Assembly: GCF_964204645.1 (NCBI RefSeq)
Contig: NC_134035.1
Coordinates: 1,566,001-1,630,000 of the forward strand
Length of the DNA: 64,000 bases
Direction: 5' to 3'
Origin: Tubulanus polymorphus
Lineage: Eukaryota > Nemertea > Palaeonemertea > Tubulaniformes > Tubulanidae
Shown here: positions 11,721-23,710 of the stretch, piece after piece
Numbering within the stretch: position 1 is the first letter of the stretch
Layout: each line of letters opens with the position of its first letter
Made by a program: the position numbers and the translations under genes
Notes under the pieces: generated by a model
What the model saw: the letters and a program-made list of their open reading frames with translations, nothing else
What the model was told of the DNA's origin: nothing
The model's database searches: none

Positions 11721-12037
11721 TGCAATTTAGTTTTGACTATTTCTACGTAGGCAGGCAGGGATAGATATAGAGACAATAGAACGAAACAATTCTAAGCTTA
11801 TTGTATTTCCGACAGACCTCCCGCTGAGTTATCCAAACACTTAAGTATAGGTTTCAACTATCTTTATATCTATTAAAAAATAACATGATCAGAACACCTG
11901 AGGGGCGCAGATCCAGGGACGTGCGAACCGTTTAAAACTTTCAAATAGAAAATTCAGAAATTCATTGCTAGCTAAATTTCATTCCCGTAGGTATTATACA
12001 CAGACTAAAATTGCTAACGCTCAACGCAGACGATGCT

Positions 12038-12180
12038 GGGAAACAGGGAAATACAGAATCAAACATGTTTGATATCGGGGAAAAATTGTTTCGCGAAACC
12101 ATGTTTCTTGTAAACAAACATGATGCAGGGAAACGCTCGGAAACATATTTCTTTCTCTGTTTCCATGGGTCGTGGGGCCT
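12038..12180 (+). repeat. Dispersed repeat, copy 1 (pairs with 25768-25905)
   Basis: The segment shares long words with 25768-25905 in the same orientation: CTGGGAAAC, GAATCAAAC, TGTTTGAT, GTGTTTCTTGTAAAC or its variant, and CAGGGAAACGCTCGGAAA. It covers part of a 127-codon ORF, which is therefore unlikely to be a host gene. Confidence 0.65.
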
Positions 12181-14206
12181 GCGAATGCTTGTCGCGTGGA
12201 ATTTTCAAAACATCCTTGCCAAAGAGGAACTGGTTACTCGCCCGGTCGGTTTTATCATAATGCCCTCTTACAGTTGTAGCCCCAACACCCTAGAGTTCCA
12301 TGTAGAATGTATTTCTATCGTTGAGCTCTTTCTATTATTAATGAGTTGCTTAATCGCGAGAATAGATAAGCCGGTAATTCAGAGAGTCAGATAATTATTC
12401 GTTCACGGAAAACACCATTCCATTACAACACCGGAAAAAACGGAGCATTCCTTCCGTCGGTTCGTGCAAGAATTCTCGTGTACTTGAACAGCCCACAGAA
12501 CCGCGTCAACACCGTAACAATAACGTGACCTTTTGTCGTACATGCCAAACTGGTTCGTAACAGAACAATCATAATCCGTCGTATTTGGTCAATCTATAGA
12601 TTGCGCATGAGTGGTCACTGGGAGGTTTGTTCGCCGTCTCGACCTGTGCACGATCTCACAGATTGGGTCACATAACATGATATCACTCAGTGATAGAGGT
12701 GCCACGACCTCATTTTTGACTGGGGTTACGGAAAACACCATTCCGTTTTACAGTTGATGAAAATCCATGGCATTTAGGAAATGGTAATCTTTACGGGACG
12801 CTCCATAGCATACGCCATTCCATAACATATTATGTAAGAAGCCGCTACCTGAAATCCGGTTCCCGATAATACATGCACCCCAACATATATCTTATACCGT
12901 TGATATACAAGTAACATCAGTGCCTGCGTGGTCACCGAAATGTCAGGTTTCAGAGAGCAAAAGAAAAGGTTTCAAATTTAAGAACAACAACACGGCATAA
13001 AAAACGAAGAATAAACACGGGTTGATACACGGTATTTGCTTCTTTAGACTAAACAGCTTCTATCGCTATCACGATCAAAGAGCAGCGCACTTTTACCCGT
13101 ACGATTCACAGGTTCGAAAGGTTCACCCTCAGACTACTGTGTACGTCCATAATTTCCTCAGACGACTACTGTGTGGTTCCATAGTTTCAACAGGCGCGGG
13201 CGGGGCAAAGGAAAATTGGTCCTGACAATTTGCAATTCGATGAACGATGGAAAACTATGGAAACCCACGGTGCACCATCGTCCGTGTAGTAAAGTCTGAA
13301 GGGATCTATTTACAGAGATCTCGTTAATCAACCGTCTTGTTGCAGACGGCGCGATATTGTTTCTACGCTTCTCGACAACAGTATACATAACCTGTACGAT
13401 AAAACTGTCCAAATTCATAGCGAGACGACAGGTATATTGTTGTTTCCGTTACATATCGAATAAATCATTACTGAAAGATTTATGTATTTTTAATTTTCTT
13501 AGGGCCCCAAAGAATGCGAACTTTTCGTGTTTTTTTTTTTCTTCTTCATTGTCTAAAGACTCGTAGAGTAAACCGTAAACTCATTCGTATAGTAACAACC
13601 ATAGAAATTAGAGAATAATGACGGGCAAAACATTTTCAGATTTGAGCTGTAAGTTACAAAGCAGTTGGTTTCAAAATCTTTGTTTTTATCAACCAGCGTT
13701 AGAAAATATAAGTAATAAGTTATCATTAATTCTTTTGATTTTACTGGGTTCATTAGTTCGCTTATTTACAAATACTTACAAATATTTACTCTTTAACATT
13801 TAAACTGATTTTTATGGTGTGTTTATTAAATTCGTATTACGTTCATTTATGTCTTGACGCGCGCGCAACGAATACACCTTAACTTCGTAACAGCGAACTT
13901 CAGAAGAGCAGGAAATCTGTTTGTTCAAACCGACAGTTTATTTCATCTAGTATGAAATAATTAATAATCGAATTATTCACTTCCTAGCTCGCAACAAGCT
14001 GTAACAAGGACCTTTTTTTTATCAAGGAGACCTGCATAGCAAAATAATTTTAAAATGATAAGAATGTACTGTATTTCGTCCTTAGCGAATTAAAGTAAAT
14101 TTTGTTTGTGAATCGTGTGTGTGTTATTGCAAAAGAAGCTGATTTGAAAGCACTATAAGTACCGATCACAAATAGCGATAGATTGAGTCAATCAGACGCT
14201 TCTTAC

Positions 14207-14345
14207 AGGGATCGTGAACTTTACTATCTATTTCCGTATCGACCTTCTGCGTCTGCGGTTTAACGGCCATTTCATAGCATTGTTTGGCTCCCCGCCCCAT
14301 TTTAAAATAATGTGAAGGCCCGCGACTAAATTCTATTTGAGCATA
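14207..14345 (-). CDS. Orphan exon candidate, unassigned
   Basis: On the minus strand an open frame reads FSRGPSHYFKMGRGAKQCYE, then MAVKPQTQKVDTEIDSKVHD, and stops at a good donor (CCT/GTAAGA, GT at 14206-14205). The composition looks like protein rather than chance. Possible acceptors are weak (AAATAG/AATTTAG). If joined to the Ig exon at 9015 the frame meets a stop after three codons, so it cannot be a coding exon of the same message in that frame. It could be a 5' UTR exon with a short upstream ORF, or part of another gene. I do not recognise the sequence. Confidence 0.3.
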
Positions 14346-14354
14346 GCGAATCAT

Positions 14355-17166
14355 CGATTTGTTAATCGTGCTCCTGAGAATCGTTTTGACGTCTGATTTA
14401 AACAGAAATTTTGTTATTTGGTACGAAAATTCGACTCAGAATTTAAGGCATGAAAATTTATGGGATTAAGCATCTATACATGCATATCATAAAAGACTAT
14501 ATATACCACCGATCCCGATCCCGAGATTGGAAAATCATGTTTTTGAATCTTCTATTCGTTAGATAAAACGACGATATTATTAAACTACGCTTTTTTTAAG
14601 TAAACGGATAAAATTCAAAAAATTTATCAACATTAAAATCGGCATTACCCAAACCGTTTAGCTATTGTTGGTCAACGCGAATTTTATTCGTGGTCATACT
14701 CACCTAATATCTAACGGCTACAAAACGTGTACAAATTGATTCCCGTAATCGTAAAATCCTGCAGTGCGACAAAACGAGAGACCACCAACCAGGCGATGCT
14801 GCTTCTTCCCTGGTGAAGAACGTGGACTGAAGAACAGAGAATGGTGCGCCAAAACCACGCGCGCGCACCTTACAGCCCGATTACAACAACACACCTTATC
14901 TCATCCAGGTTCACAGACACACAGACAGACAGGAATTACACATAGATTAACATTGAATATCGAGACGTAACGTTACTCTCTCGTGTTACCGGTGACTTTC
15001 TAACGAAATCCCGGCGCGGGCAAATTCGAAAATGTTTAAGCTACGCCTTGCAGTCTTTTGTTTTTCTTATCTTACTTAGAATATGGATTGTCCCTGTTAT
15101 TTATATTTAGTTGCTAAATTTCGTTTGATTTTTTATTGAGCCTCCCTTACAAACAAACCAGTAACACCTGCCGGGATCGAGTCATGGGGTTTGATTTTGA
15201 AATCGTAAATCGAAGTACAGATATAGTTGTGCATGTGATCGGCGGTCGAATTTACAGCATTTTTTGTGTTTATTTCGAAGAAGATAATTGGGAAATTCGG
15301 CCCAGATAGTTATTTTAGATAAGCTTCTGGTGCAACCCCAGTTGCTTGATTTTTTTTTATCCGAGACCAAGCCAAGCGTCCACTTCACGGGGTTCCCTGG
15401 GTTTAAATCTACGAAACAGTTTCCACCCAATGAGCAGTTCAGTACTAACTTCAGATACCTTGTTTAACCATTTTGCAAAGTTTTGTACGGGCATTTTCAA
15501 CTTGAAGAGATTTACCAGGAACCATTTCCACAGTTGCCTCTGGTATAAGAGTCGAATATTTCAAACAGATCCAGGGCTTCCGCGGATATAACTCCGCCTC
15601 GGCGCTGAATAAAATAGAACGCCGATGGTGCATCAGACGTGTTCTATCGAAACATTCTATTGCTCGGAAAATTGATTTGAAAACGATCGGAATTCCTCCC
15701 TGTAGCTTGTAGACCGTGATGTGGTACGCTAGCAATGTTTACTTACAATCCTTCGCTGATGATGTGTTCACAGTTTCTCAGTTCGCGAGAGCAGAACTCT
15801 CTTTTCCGTCCGTGTTTTTGTACGGAATGAAATATGGGAGTCTATTATATAGTTTTTCGAAAAATGTCGTTATCTTTTATTCTGAACGGCTTTTACGGTA
15901 TATAATTTGAACAATTTAATTCAATTTAATCGCATATAATAAAAACCTACATTTACAATACTGAACTGCTTAAAAAGGAACCAGAGAAATGTCCGTCAAG
16001 ATTTTTTTTATCAAGGCACATCGAAATTTGATCCGCTCTGTTCGAAGTCCGTATGGGAGCGCGGTCCGTCAGAATAGAATTTTGTGATATGTACCGATGT
16101 TTCCGCCTGTCCTAAAAAGCCTGACTTTAAACACAATACTCTGTTGTTGTTTGTAATAGAGCAAGGTCCGACAAAATAGAAGTCCTATCAAAATATCGGA
16201 CTTGTTGTCGTACGGAGGCCTAAAAACTTTTCAAAAATAATTCTTCCGTAGAGCCCTGTGGTCGATACTATGATTCTGAGTCACCCAGGTGACTGATAGG
16301 ACCCAACTGATACCGGGTAATTTGCAAACTAGCAAATGTCATGTCCCTTCAGCGCTTCCATGAAAAAAGTTTCATAATGACCAAGCCCTGGCACGCGAGG
16401 CTCTGGCAAGTGAGGATATTCAATTAACTAATTATTATATTTAAGTAAAATAATATTTGCAAATAAACTGATGTTTTATAATTTGTTTAACATGTTTCAA
16501 AACGCATTGATGTAAAATTGATGATCCGTATATTTTCTTGATAGAAAAACCAGCGCTATGACGTGGTTCATTTTGTCTGTAATCCGCTAGGTGGCATATC
16601 GGTTGATTGTGATTTGAGCGGGATTTTATCACACCGCGTGTCGGCCGCATTGACTGGCCGCGTGTTCGTTAAGATAATCCAGATTTCCATAACCAAAATA
16701 TGATACCTTTCAGCGACAGGAACTGGAATAAAGATAGGCCCTCTCTCTGCAATAATAAATAGAAAAAGTAGAAACTGGCATCAAGCAGCCTTGAGTTGAA
16801 GTAACTTAGAGTATCACATCAGTATCACTATCAGCTGACGATTGATACCCAAAATTAAAAAAGCATAACGAACGGGGCAAGGAGTCCAAAAAATTTTTCC
16901 TTTGCCGCCTAGATTCATGTGTGGTTCCAGGAATTATTAGAGTGATTCTAGAACAAAATGACTGGCAATAATTTGCTAGTGTATGTATGAAAATTAAAAT
17001 CATAAGGTTAATTTTCAATGCCCTGTTTTAAAAACGTGTATTAACTAATTCGAATGAAAACTAAAAGTTGAACTCTGTTCATGAAACAGAGCTCAGCAGG
17101 GCCCAGTTTCACGAATAAGTTTAAGCCTAAAACAGTTTAGTTTGAATTGTTGTCCTCATCGAAAAC
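14355..17166. other. Intergenic, no gene seen
   Basis: The interval contains a dispersed repeat at 15082-15303 and scattered chance ORFs. ORFs at 15182-15430 and 15451-15735 (minus) and at 15346-15910 (plus) overlap one another and carry no motifs; the first lies in the dispersed repeat. Otherwise I see nothing. Confidence 0.5.
15082..15303 (+). repeat. Dispersed repeat, copy 1 (pairs with 58077-58287)
   Basis: The segment is similar in the same orientation to 58077-58287. Shared words include ACACCTGCCGGGA, GGGTTTGATTTTGAAATCG, AAATCGAAGTACAGATATAG, TGATCGGCGGTCGA and GGAAATTCGG. The second copy sits only in the middle unit of the tandem array at the right end, so it is a mobile insertion. 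The family is unknown. Confidence 0.75.
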
Positions 17167-17664
17167 ATGAAGTAACCAAAATACACCAAAAATTTGAGTT
17201 AATTTTTTTTGTGAAACTGGGAGGCCCTGAACTGCTTCTTGTCTGTAACATACTTTATTGGCCTACATCAATCTATATTTCACAAAGATGCCGTTTAAAA
17301 CGTGAGAAATCCCACAATAAATTCAGCCAAAAATGAAAACTTCTATATTGAAATGATAAATATTTCGAGCAATGTTTCGTCTAAATACTAGCAATCATCA
17401 GGCGTAGCCATCATCAGGTCGCCTGATGATAAGAGGCTTATAGTATTTAGCCGAAACGTTGCTTGAAATATTGATCATTTCAATATAGAAGTTTTCATTT
17501 TTGGCTGAATTTATTGTGGGATTTCTCACGTTTTAAACGGCATCTTAGTGAAATATAGATTGATGTAGGCCAATAAAGTATGTTACAGACAAGAAGCAGT
17601 TCAGGGCCTCCCAGTTTCACAAAAAAAATTAACTCAAATTTTTGGTGTATTTTGGTTACTTCAT
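17167..17664. repeat. Large palindromic element with hammerhead-like cores in both arms
   Basis: Two arms of about 240 bases (17167-17404 and 17420-17664) are near-perfect reverse complements around a 15-base spacer. The same translated sequence (NEVTKIHQKFELIFF-type) therefore appears on both strands. Each arm ends towards the centre in a hammerhead-like core. In the right arm CTGATGA is at 17423 and GAAAC at 17453, with GGCT and AGCC as a possible stem next to GAAAC. In the left arm the same order lies on the minus strand (CTGATGA 17401-17395, GAAAC 17378-17374). Penelope-like elements carry such motifs in their terminal repeats and often insert in inverted order. No reverse transcriptase is visible, so this is at most a terminal remnant. 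Confidence 0.6.
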
Positions 17665-17995
17665 TTCTCGGATATTGTGTATCTTCTTGTCTCATGCCGT
17701 TAAAAGTTTCTTCCAATATTGTCTTCAACCCTGGATCCGCGTCTGCTACTGGTGTATATCTGATATCATTTAAAATTTTGACTTTCAGGCAACAGGGGAA
17801 ATTAAGACGTGCCAAGAAGAACTGCAGAGTTTTCGCGATGATGAACTCTTCTCCTCAGTTGCGCTGTGCTCTTCGTGCGTGCGTGTATATATGTATATAT
17901 GTGTCACTGGTGTACTGAACACTCGTGTATATAGTGTAGTATAGTGTAGCATCTGTTCACAGCTCGGCGCGATTTATCTTCTTTTTTGTCTTCAG

Positions 17996-18195
17996 GATTT
18001 CGCAGAGCTCGCAGCAGCGATCTATTGTTGTAGTCGTCGTTATGGAGAAGGAGAATATCGTTTTCTATTCTGCCGCGGTTATTCGAATCGCCGTTAAAAT
18101 GGAATTAACGTCGCGGTGAATCTAATCAATTAATGCAGTCAGCGGATAATCATCGTCTTAGAATCGACCGAACTAGATTCGCTATCTAATTATTG
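17996..18195 (+). other. Probable 5' non-coding exon with strong donor
   Basis: A strong donor (TATTG/GTAAGT, GT at 18196) ends a stretch richer in C, G and CpG than its surroundings. Upstream, GTGTATATAGTG near 17924 resembles a TATA region, and TTTTGTCTTCAG to 17995 could instead be an acceptor. No long frame is open; an ATG at 18042 opens 25 codons (MEKENIVFYSAAVI...) and stops before the donor, so it would be an upstream ORF. The position and strand suit a first exon of the RasGEF gene, which would skip to the acceptor at 27077. This link is inference. Confidence 0.4.
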
Positions 18196-19317
18196 GTAAG
18201 TAACTGTTATGTACTTGTTGTAATTATTGTGGATTTCTAACTATGAGGCATTCAGCGATTGTCTTCAGTGAATTTCGATCGAGTTTTTGAATTTTGATCT
18301 AAGTGTTGGAATCTTGCATTGAGTTTTCGGGGGTGGATCTAGGAATTCTTCAAAAGGGTGCAGAAAAAAGGGCAATTTTCCTTCATAGCCGGCGCTGTGT
18401 GTTGAAATTTTGAAAATCTGGACTTATTTTAGTGACTTTTCAGGGCATCTGTTTGCATTATGCGTGTTATGGCAACTTAGAAACTATGAATGTATTGATG
18501 AAACAAACGTTAAAAAATTGGGGCCAGAAAAAAAAGTTACGGGTAATTTCAATATGATCAATGAATGTCTTTAAATTTTCATCAAACTCTTTCAATTTTG
18601 AGAAATCTCTTCTGATATTTTGGAACGGTGCGAAGTCTTTGAATTTCGAAATTGTTCGGTTTACTCCAATCTCGAATTTATACCGACGACATTATTAAAT
18701 TTCAAAAGACGTTCGTCGTGTTTGATGTTTATATCGAATTGCTGATTAAATCGCAATCGGCGCCGATTGCGAAGAAACCGTATTAAGTAATTCTTTTTCG
18801 CCGAAACGCGTATCAAGCAACGATGACTTTGAAGTACGTATATATATCATTACCACGGAAACGAATTGATTCCGGTAAGCGAGCATTTCTTTATCGAGTT
18901 TTAGATCGCGCAATAATCGCTGCATAACTATTATACGTATAATAAAAAAAATAGGGTCAACTTGCGGGTAGAGTTTTTTATAGGTTGTTGGTTAAGTGGT
19001 TGTCGTTTAGATTGCCGGTGATAGGGCCGGTAATTACAGGAAATTACACGCTGTTTCAATGTCCTACAACGTAATTAATGCAAACACATTAAGGTTGTTC
19101 TCTTATTACAAGTCTCTGATTATCAATATATAGATACATTAGATTATCATCATTATCATTATCTATGACTTGTTAATATCATATTATTAAGATTATTGGC
19201 GTCACTAATATTATATCGATAATATGTTATTGATAATGATAATCGTATGTATTTGTATATATTTCTCTGATTATCAGTATAAAGATACATTAGATTATTT
19301 TCATTATCTATGACGTG

Positions 19318-19615
19318 TTAACCCTTTCAGTGCTGACTAATATTAATACCCTATAGTGCTGGAGAAAATTTGAAAATTCTAAAAAATTCCACCCTAGTGT
19401 GTTGAACAATGGGAATACCACTATAGTGCGTCTACACCGCAGTGCGGTGTATCGTTAGTTACTAGTATTTCACTATGTTTGACACTTTCTGCCATTTTTC
19501 AATAGAGATAATTACAAATTACTAATTACATCAATACACCGCAGTGCGGTGTACTAGCAAAATCCATCACTGATTTATACACCGCACTGCAGTGTAGACG
19601 CACTGAAAGGGTTAA
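19318..19615. mobile_element. piggyBac-type MITE, copy 1, intact ends
   Basis: The element is 290 bases (19322-19611) flanked on each side by the tetranucleotide TTAA. The inverted ends are perfect over 12 bases: CCCTTTCAGTGC and GCACTGAAAGGG. TTAA target duplications and CCC..GGG ends are the hallmarks of piggyBac elements. Inside are two copies of the palindrome TACACCGCAGTGCGGTGTA or a shortened form, and TTAGTTACT. Two relatives are at 27464-27736 and about 35020-35280. No transposase is encoded. Confidence 0.8.
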
Positions 19616-21230
19616 TATCATATTATTAAGATTATTATTATTGATGACGTTATTAACATCATATTGATAATACGTTATTGATAATCTTATGTATTTGCTT
19701 ATTCCTGATCATCTTGGATCTAAAAATATCTATTCTTTATAGTTCAGTTTTAGGAAGACTAAAACTCCGGAAGTCCAATTTAGAAACTAAAGAGGACAAA
19801 ATAGCAGGCCTTAGACAATTTTGGTTCTATCGTCAATCTCACTACTTAAGATCAGTCGTAAGACCGCGACTTAACCACTCGGTCCAGAAATTCTGTCTGG
19901 TTACTGGCATGGATTTCTTGTAAGTCATCTTAAATCTTTCACTGCTCTTATCAATCCAGGGGTCAGTAGCATATTCAAGGCTTAGATTAGACCAAGAAGA
20001 CCATTTTTGTACTCGATGATGTTACCACTAGATTTATCAGGTGCCGTCTTTGACTGGAGCTAAAAGAATCGAAAGGTCATATACATGCTGAGAAAAAAGT
20101 TAAGTATCCCCACAGCCAAAACAAGGGTCTGGAAAATATTGTAATTTCGGTGCATTTTTTATACAATTTCCAGGCACTTGAGGGAGCAGTTGCGGAAAAA
20201 GTGTCCTGAAAAATATTGCCATTGTATTATCAGAAGGGCATGAGAAAATTACGATGGGAGCACATGCTCTTTGTCTGGCTCCTGATAATAGCTCCAAAAA
20301 CGGCTTTTGATTTTCGTTTGTACATTTTAGTATAGGCCCTTACGGTGCGTGTGTTCAGGCATATAGAACGATAGGTGGATGCGAGAGCGAAAAAATGAGA
20401 TCCTTACTACTTTTAAACAGCTGTACACAGAACCGATCGATTCTAGATCGGCCATGAGAACAACAATACAGGACGCGTGTACAATAAATTTAAAAAGCTA
20501 TTCAAATAGTCAGTCGTCGTCCGTGTAAATGAAACATGAATTTTATCTATCTACGCGCTAGGCTACGCGGTGAGTGTAAAACATTCTGAATTAGGACAAA
20601 TCCATCGTTAATATGAGATGATGCTCATACAACGATGGTTTATGGTTGACGATGACACACAACTAGCTTCGGTAGTTTAACTCTTTTTGAGTCAACATCT
20701 AGTATGAAGGTAGTCGTGAATTAGGCCCGATCCATTCTGAATATGAATTCTGTCGTCCCTGCCCGGTAGTATACCGGTTGTTGACCCGCCCGCTGGGAAC
20801 TTATTAAAGGCAAATGATGGGAAGTGTTTCATGACGCATCAACCTTTGATAAGTTTTCTAATAGCGGTCTGATATTGAAAGGGTTAACAGTAGACGTGTG
20901 GAACTGGACCGTCGAGATATTTCGGGGTAGGTGAGCAGCGGAATGTTTGTAAATTCTATAGTTGTTGATAGTTGTTTTAAGATCAGAAGCGCCAAGTGTG
21001 ATGGATTGATTCACGGAGCGGTTTTTTTGCCGTGTTGTGTAATTTACTCGTTGAGAACTATTTGATTATTTTACACGTGTTACTCTTTGAGTACTGTTTG
21101 AATACTCGAGTACTATGCATTTTTCAGATAAAACTGTTAAACTGTATAGTGTTTGCTCAAAATCATGTAGGTTCTTTTAGCAAAGCTCTTCCAAATTTCT
21201 TGTACGGACCCTACTGATTTGATTTGCTTG

Positions 21231-21496
21231 GTGTTACTGAGGGTCTTACCCACTTGATTACTGATTAATTTGAACAGAAATATGAAAGATGTTACTGAGG
21301 GTCTTACTGTTGATTACTGATTAATTTGAACAGAAATATGAAAGATGTTACTGAGGGTCTTACCGTTGATTACTGATTAATTTGAACAGAAATATGAAAG
21401 ATGTTACTGAGGGTCTTACCGTTGATTACTGATTAATTTGAACAGGAATATGAAAGATGTTACTGAGGGTCTTACCGTTGATTACTGATTAATTTG
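21231..21496. repeat. Tandem repeat, 56-60 bp unit, about 4.6 copies
   Basis: The unit contains GATGTTACTGAGGGTCTTAC, GTTGATTACTGATTAATTTG and AACAGAAATATGAAA. Copies start near 21231, 21291, 21347, 21403 and 21460. The copies are almost identical, implying recent expansion. Confidence 0.9.
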
Positions 21497-22744
21497 AGGG
21501 ATATTTTCTTCAATGGGCATTATTTCACAGTTATATCCACAATGAAACCTGTTAAGTGATGATTGCACTCGAGTACCTGTGTTATACACTGAACAGGGGG
21601 TTCCAACTTTGATGTCTTGAATATAGGATTAATGTAACAGGAAAGTCATCAGTGCCGTGCTGCGCGTTTTCTGTATGATGTTGCTTTCAGCGAATATCTC
21701 GTGATTCTAATGACATTATACATTATACTCTAGTTCTTCTTTGATCTTGATCGTAATATCAACGCAGCTGCACTCAGCTGCACAGAGATGTATGTACCTG
21801 TTTAGAAGCTATATTTCAGGTTCTTTATCCTTTCTTTCGAAGGCTGCGCGTAACTCAATCCATATCGAAGCGAATAGATTCAGAGGTCGATGTACGTTCT
21901 CAGTTATAGATGTTGATAAAAACGATATGTCATCAATTGGGAACTATGATTTCTAAAATGTTCTAAACATACTGAAGCCAATTCCGCCATTCTTGATTAA
22001 AACTTGAAATCGAAAAACCAAAATCCACAATCGAGACCACATTTTTACAGTTCTGGTTAAGATTTCACTACGAAGATGAAACATCGGAAATTAACTAATT
22101 TTAATTCTAAACAATAACCGCACTATAGAGGCCTGTTTTTTACGTCGTAGAAACCAATCATTCAAATCTGGAGATTTAGGGGTGCACATACTTCTTCCAG
22201 TGGCTCAGCCAGTGGGTTAACTCAAATTGAGTTGAGCCCCAGGATCGAGTTTCAAGAAAAGGATTAAGGCCTAAATCGATATAAGATTGAATTAATGAAG
22301 AAATTAAGTCGATTTAAGAGATAAACCTTTTTGTGAAACTGGGCCCAGGTTTTAACTGGGTTCGATACGTGCTCATTTTTCGAACATGTATCTTCTCATA
22401 GTTTCCTCAGGTGTTAAGTTAGCTCGATTGTCTCTATTCAAGTCGTCATATACTCAATGTTTAGATTTATCGCCTGACGTTTGTTTATTTTCACTCGTAA
22501 AACACACAAATCTTCGTCGTCTGGTAAAATTTTTCATTGAACTAAGAACGAATTTCTTCAGTGACAAATTCACCGTTGTATTGACGTGTCTGAAACTGGT
22601 TTCTGTTGTACATGAGTACAGGATATATAGAGTAACGTTTTACCATAAATGTAAGTTTTAGATATTCTGTATTTTGTGAGAAGCTAGTAAGCCGAGGGTC
22701 GGGGGGTCAGGTTTTTAGATAAGTCAACAGATTTAACTCAAACG

Positions 22745-23015
22745 GATGGGCGTCACACCTGGAAATCAGGGAAAAGTCAGGGAATTTTTTTCACTTTAAA
22801 AGAAGTCAGGCAATAGTTAGGGATTTTTGTGAAAAAGCTAAAAGCGGAGGTCAGGCAAATTTGGTGAGAAAGTCGCCCATAAAATCAAACAGTTTCCGTC
22901 TATGTCTCACGTATTTGACTGTGTTAATTTCTTATAGTAGATCAAGTCAGGGAAAAAACCCACATGTATATCAGGGAATAGTCATAAAGCAAGTCGAATG
23001 AAAGTGGCCACCCTG
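22745..23015. repeat. MITE-like element rich in CAGGGAA words
   Basis: It shares GTTTCCGTCTATGTCTCAC, AAATCAAACAG and AAAGTGGCCACCCTG with 36341-36570 (small differences) and resembles 5492-5610 and 28553-28815. The right end is the reverse complement of the left end of 5492-5610, placing them in one family. Confidence 0.6.
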
Positions 23016-23370
23016 TTGAAGTATACAGTTTAATTCAGCTATTCATGGTCAGTTGAGGTGACCCCCCTATATTTTAGACTATGTAGATAGTTATATTTTA
23101 TCGTATGAATAATGTCGACTTCGTTTTAAATAGAATTCGATTTTAATGTTTATGAATATACATGGTAAAAGAGGCTATTTTCGTTTTTAGAATTATTATC
23201 GATTTAAGCGAATGCGATGGGAACTTGTTGCCTGCAGACGCAAACTGATTTATAAATTAGATCCCCTGAGAGAGCTTGCGACATGTCTCTTCATCGTCGT
23301 GTAATTCATTTCCATCAGACAGCTTTTGTCTCTGTCGTGCGGTCTTCTATCGGTGCTTGTTAACACTTTC

Positions 23371-23710
23371 CTTCATCTACCTCAGATCATCTCTTCCAAT
23401 CCTCCAAGCCTATCTGCCTCAGTTCATCTCCTCCAATCCTCCAAGCGTATCTGCCTCAGTTCATCTCCAATCCTCCAAGCCTATCTGCCTCAGTTCATCT
23501 CCAATCCTCCAAGCCTATCTACCTCAGTTCATCTCTTCCAATCCTCCAAGCCTATCTACCTCAGTTCATCTGATCCAATCCTCCAAGCCTATCTGCCTCA
23601 GTTCATCTCCTCCAATCCTCCAAGCCTATCTACCTCAGATCATCTGTTCCAATCCTCCAAGCCTATCTGCCTCAGTTCATCTGATCCAATCCTCCAAGCG
23701 TATCTGCCTC
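23371..23710. repeat. Minisatellite, 31-37 bp unit, about 10 copies
   Basis: The repeating words are CAATCCTCCAAGCC, TATCTGCCTCAG and TTCATCTCC or TTCATCTGATC. Unit length varies, so two overlapping frames each give long serine/proline/leucine ORFs (23276-23917 and 23326-23964). These look like proteins but are products of the repeat and the following CT-rich tract (23710-23900). Confidence 0.9.

Larger units (their letters stand above)
9016..14206. other. 5' intron or upstream region of the Ig gene; repeats only
   Basis: No coding region could be supported. ORFs at 9182-9382, 10200-10578, 12011-12394 and 13158-13803 overlap on both strands and lack motifs; 12011-12394 coincides with a dispersed repeat. 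Elements found here are the hammerhead-like inverted-repeat element at 10571-10694, a foldback MITE at 11573-11720, and a repeat at 12038-12180. At least one 5' UTR exon of the Ig gene may be hidden here or further right. Confidence 0.45.

Noticed and set aside
12011-12394. 127-codon plus-strand ORF
   Set aside because: Its first half coincides with a dispersed repeat (also at 25768-25905), where the frame is not kept.
17142-17815. Two related ORFs on opposite strands (64 and 106 codons) as a gene family
   Set aside because: Their similarity is explained by the arms of one palindrome.
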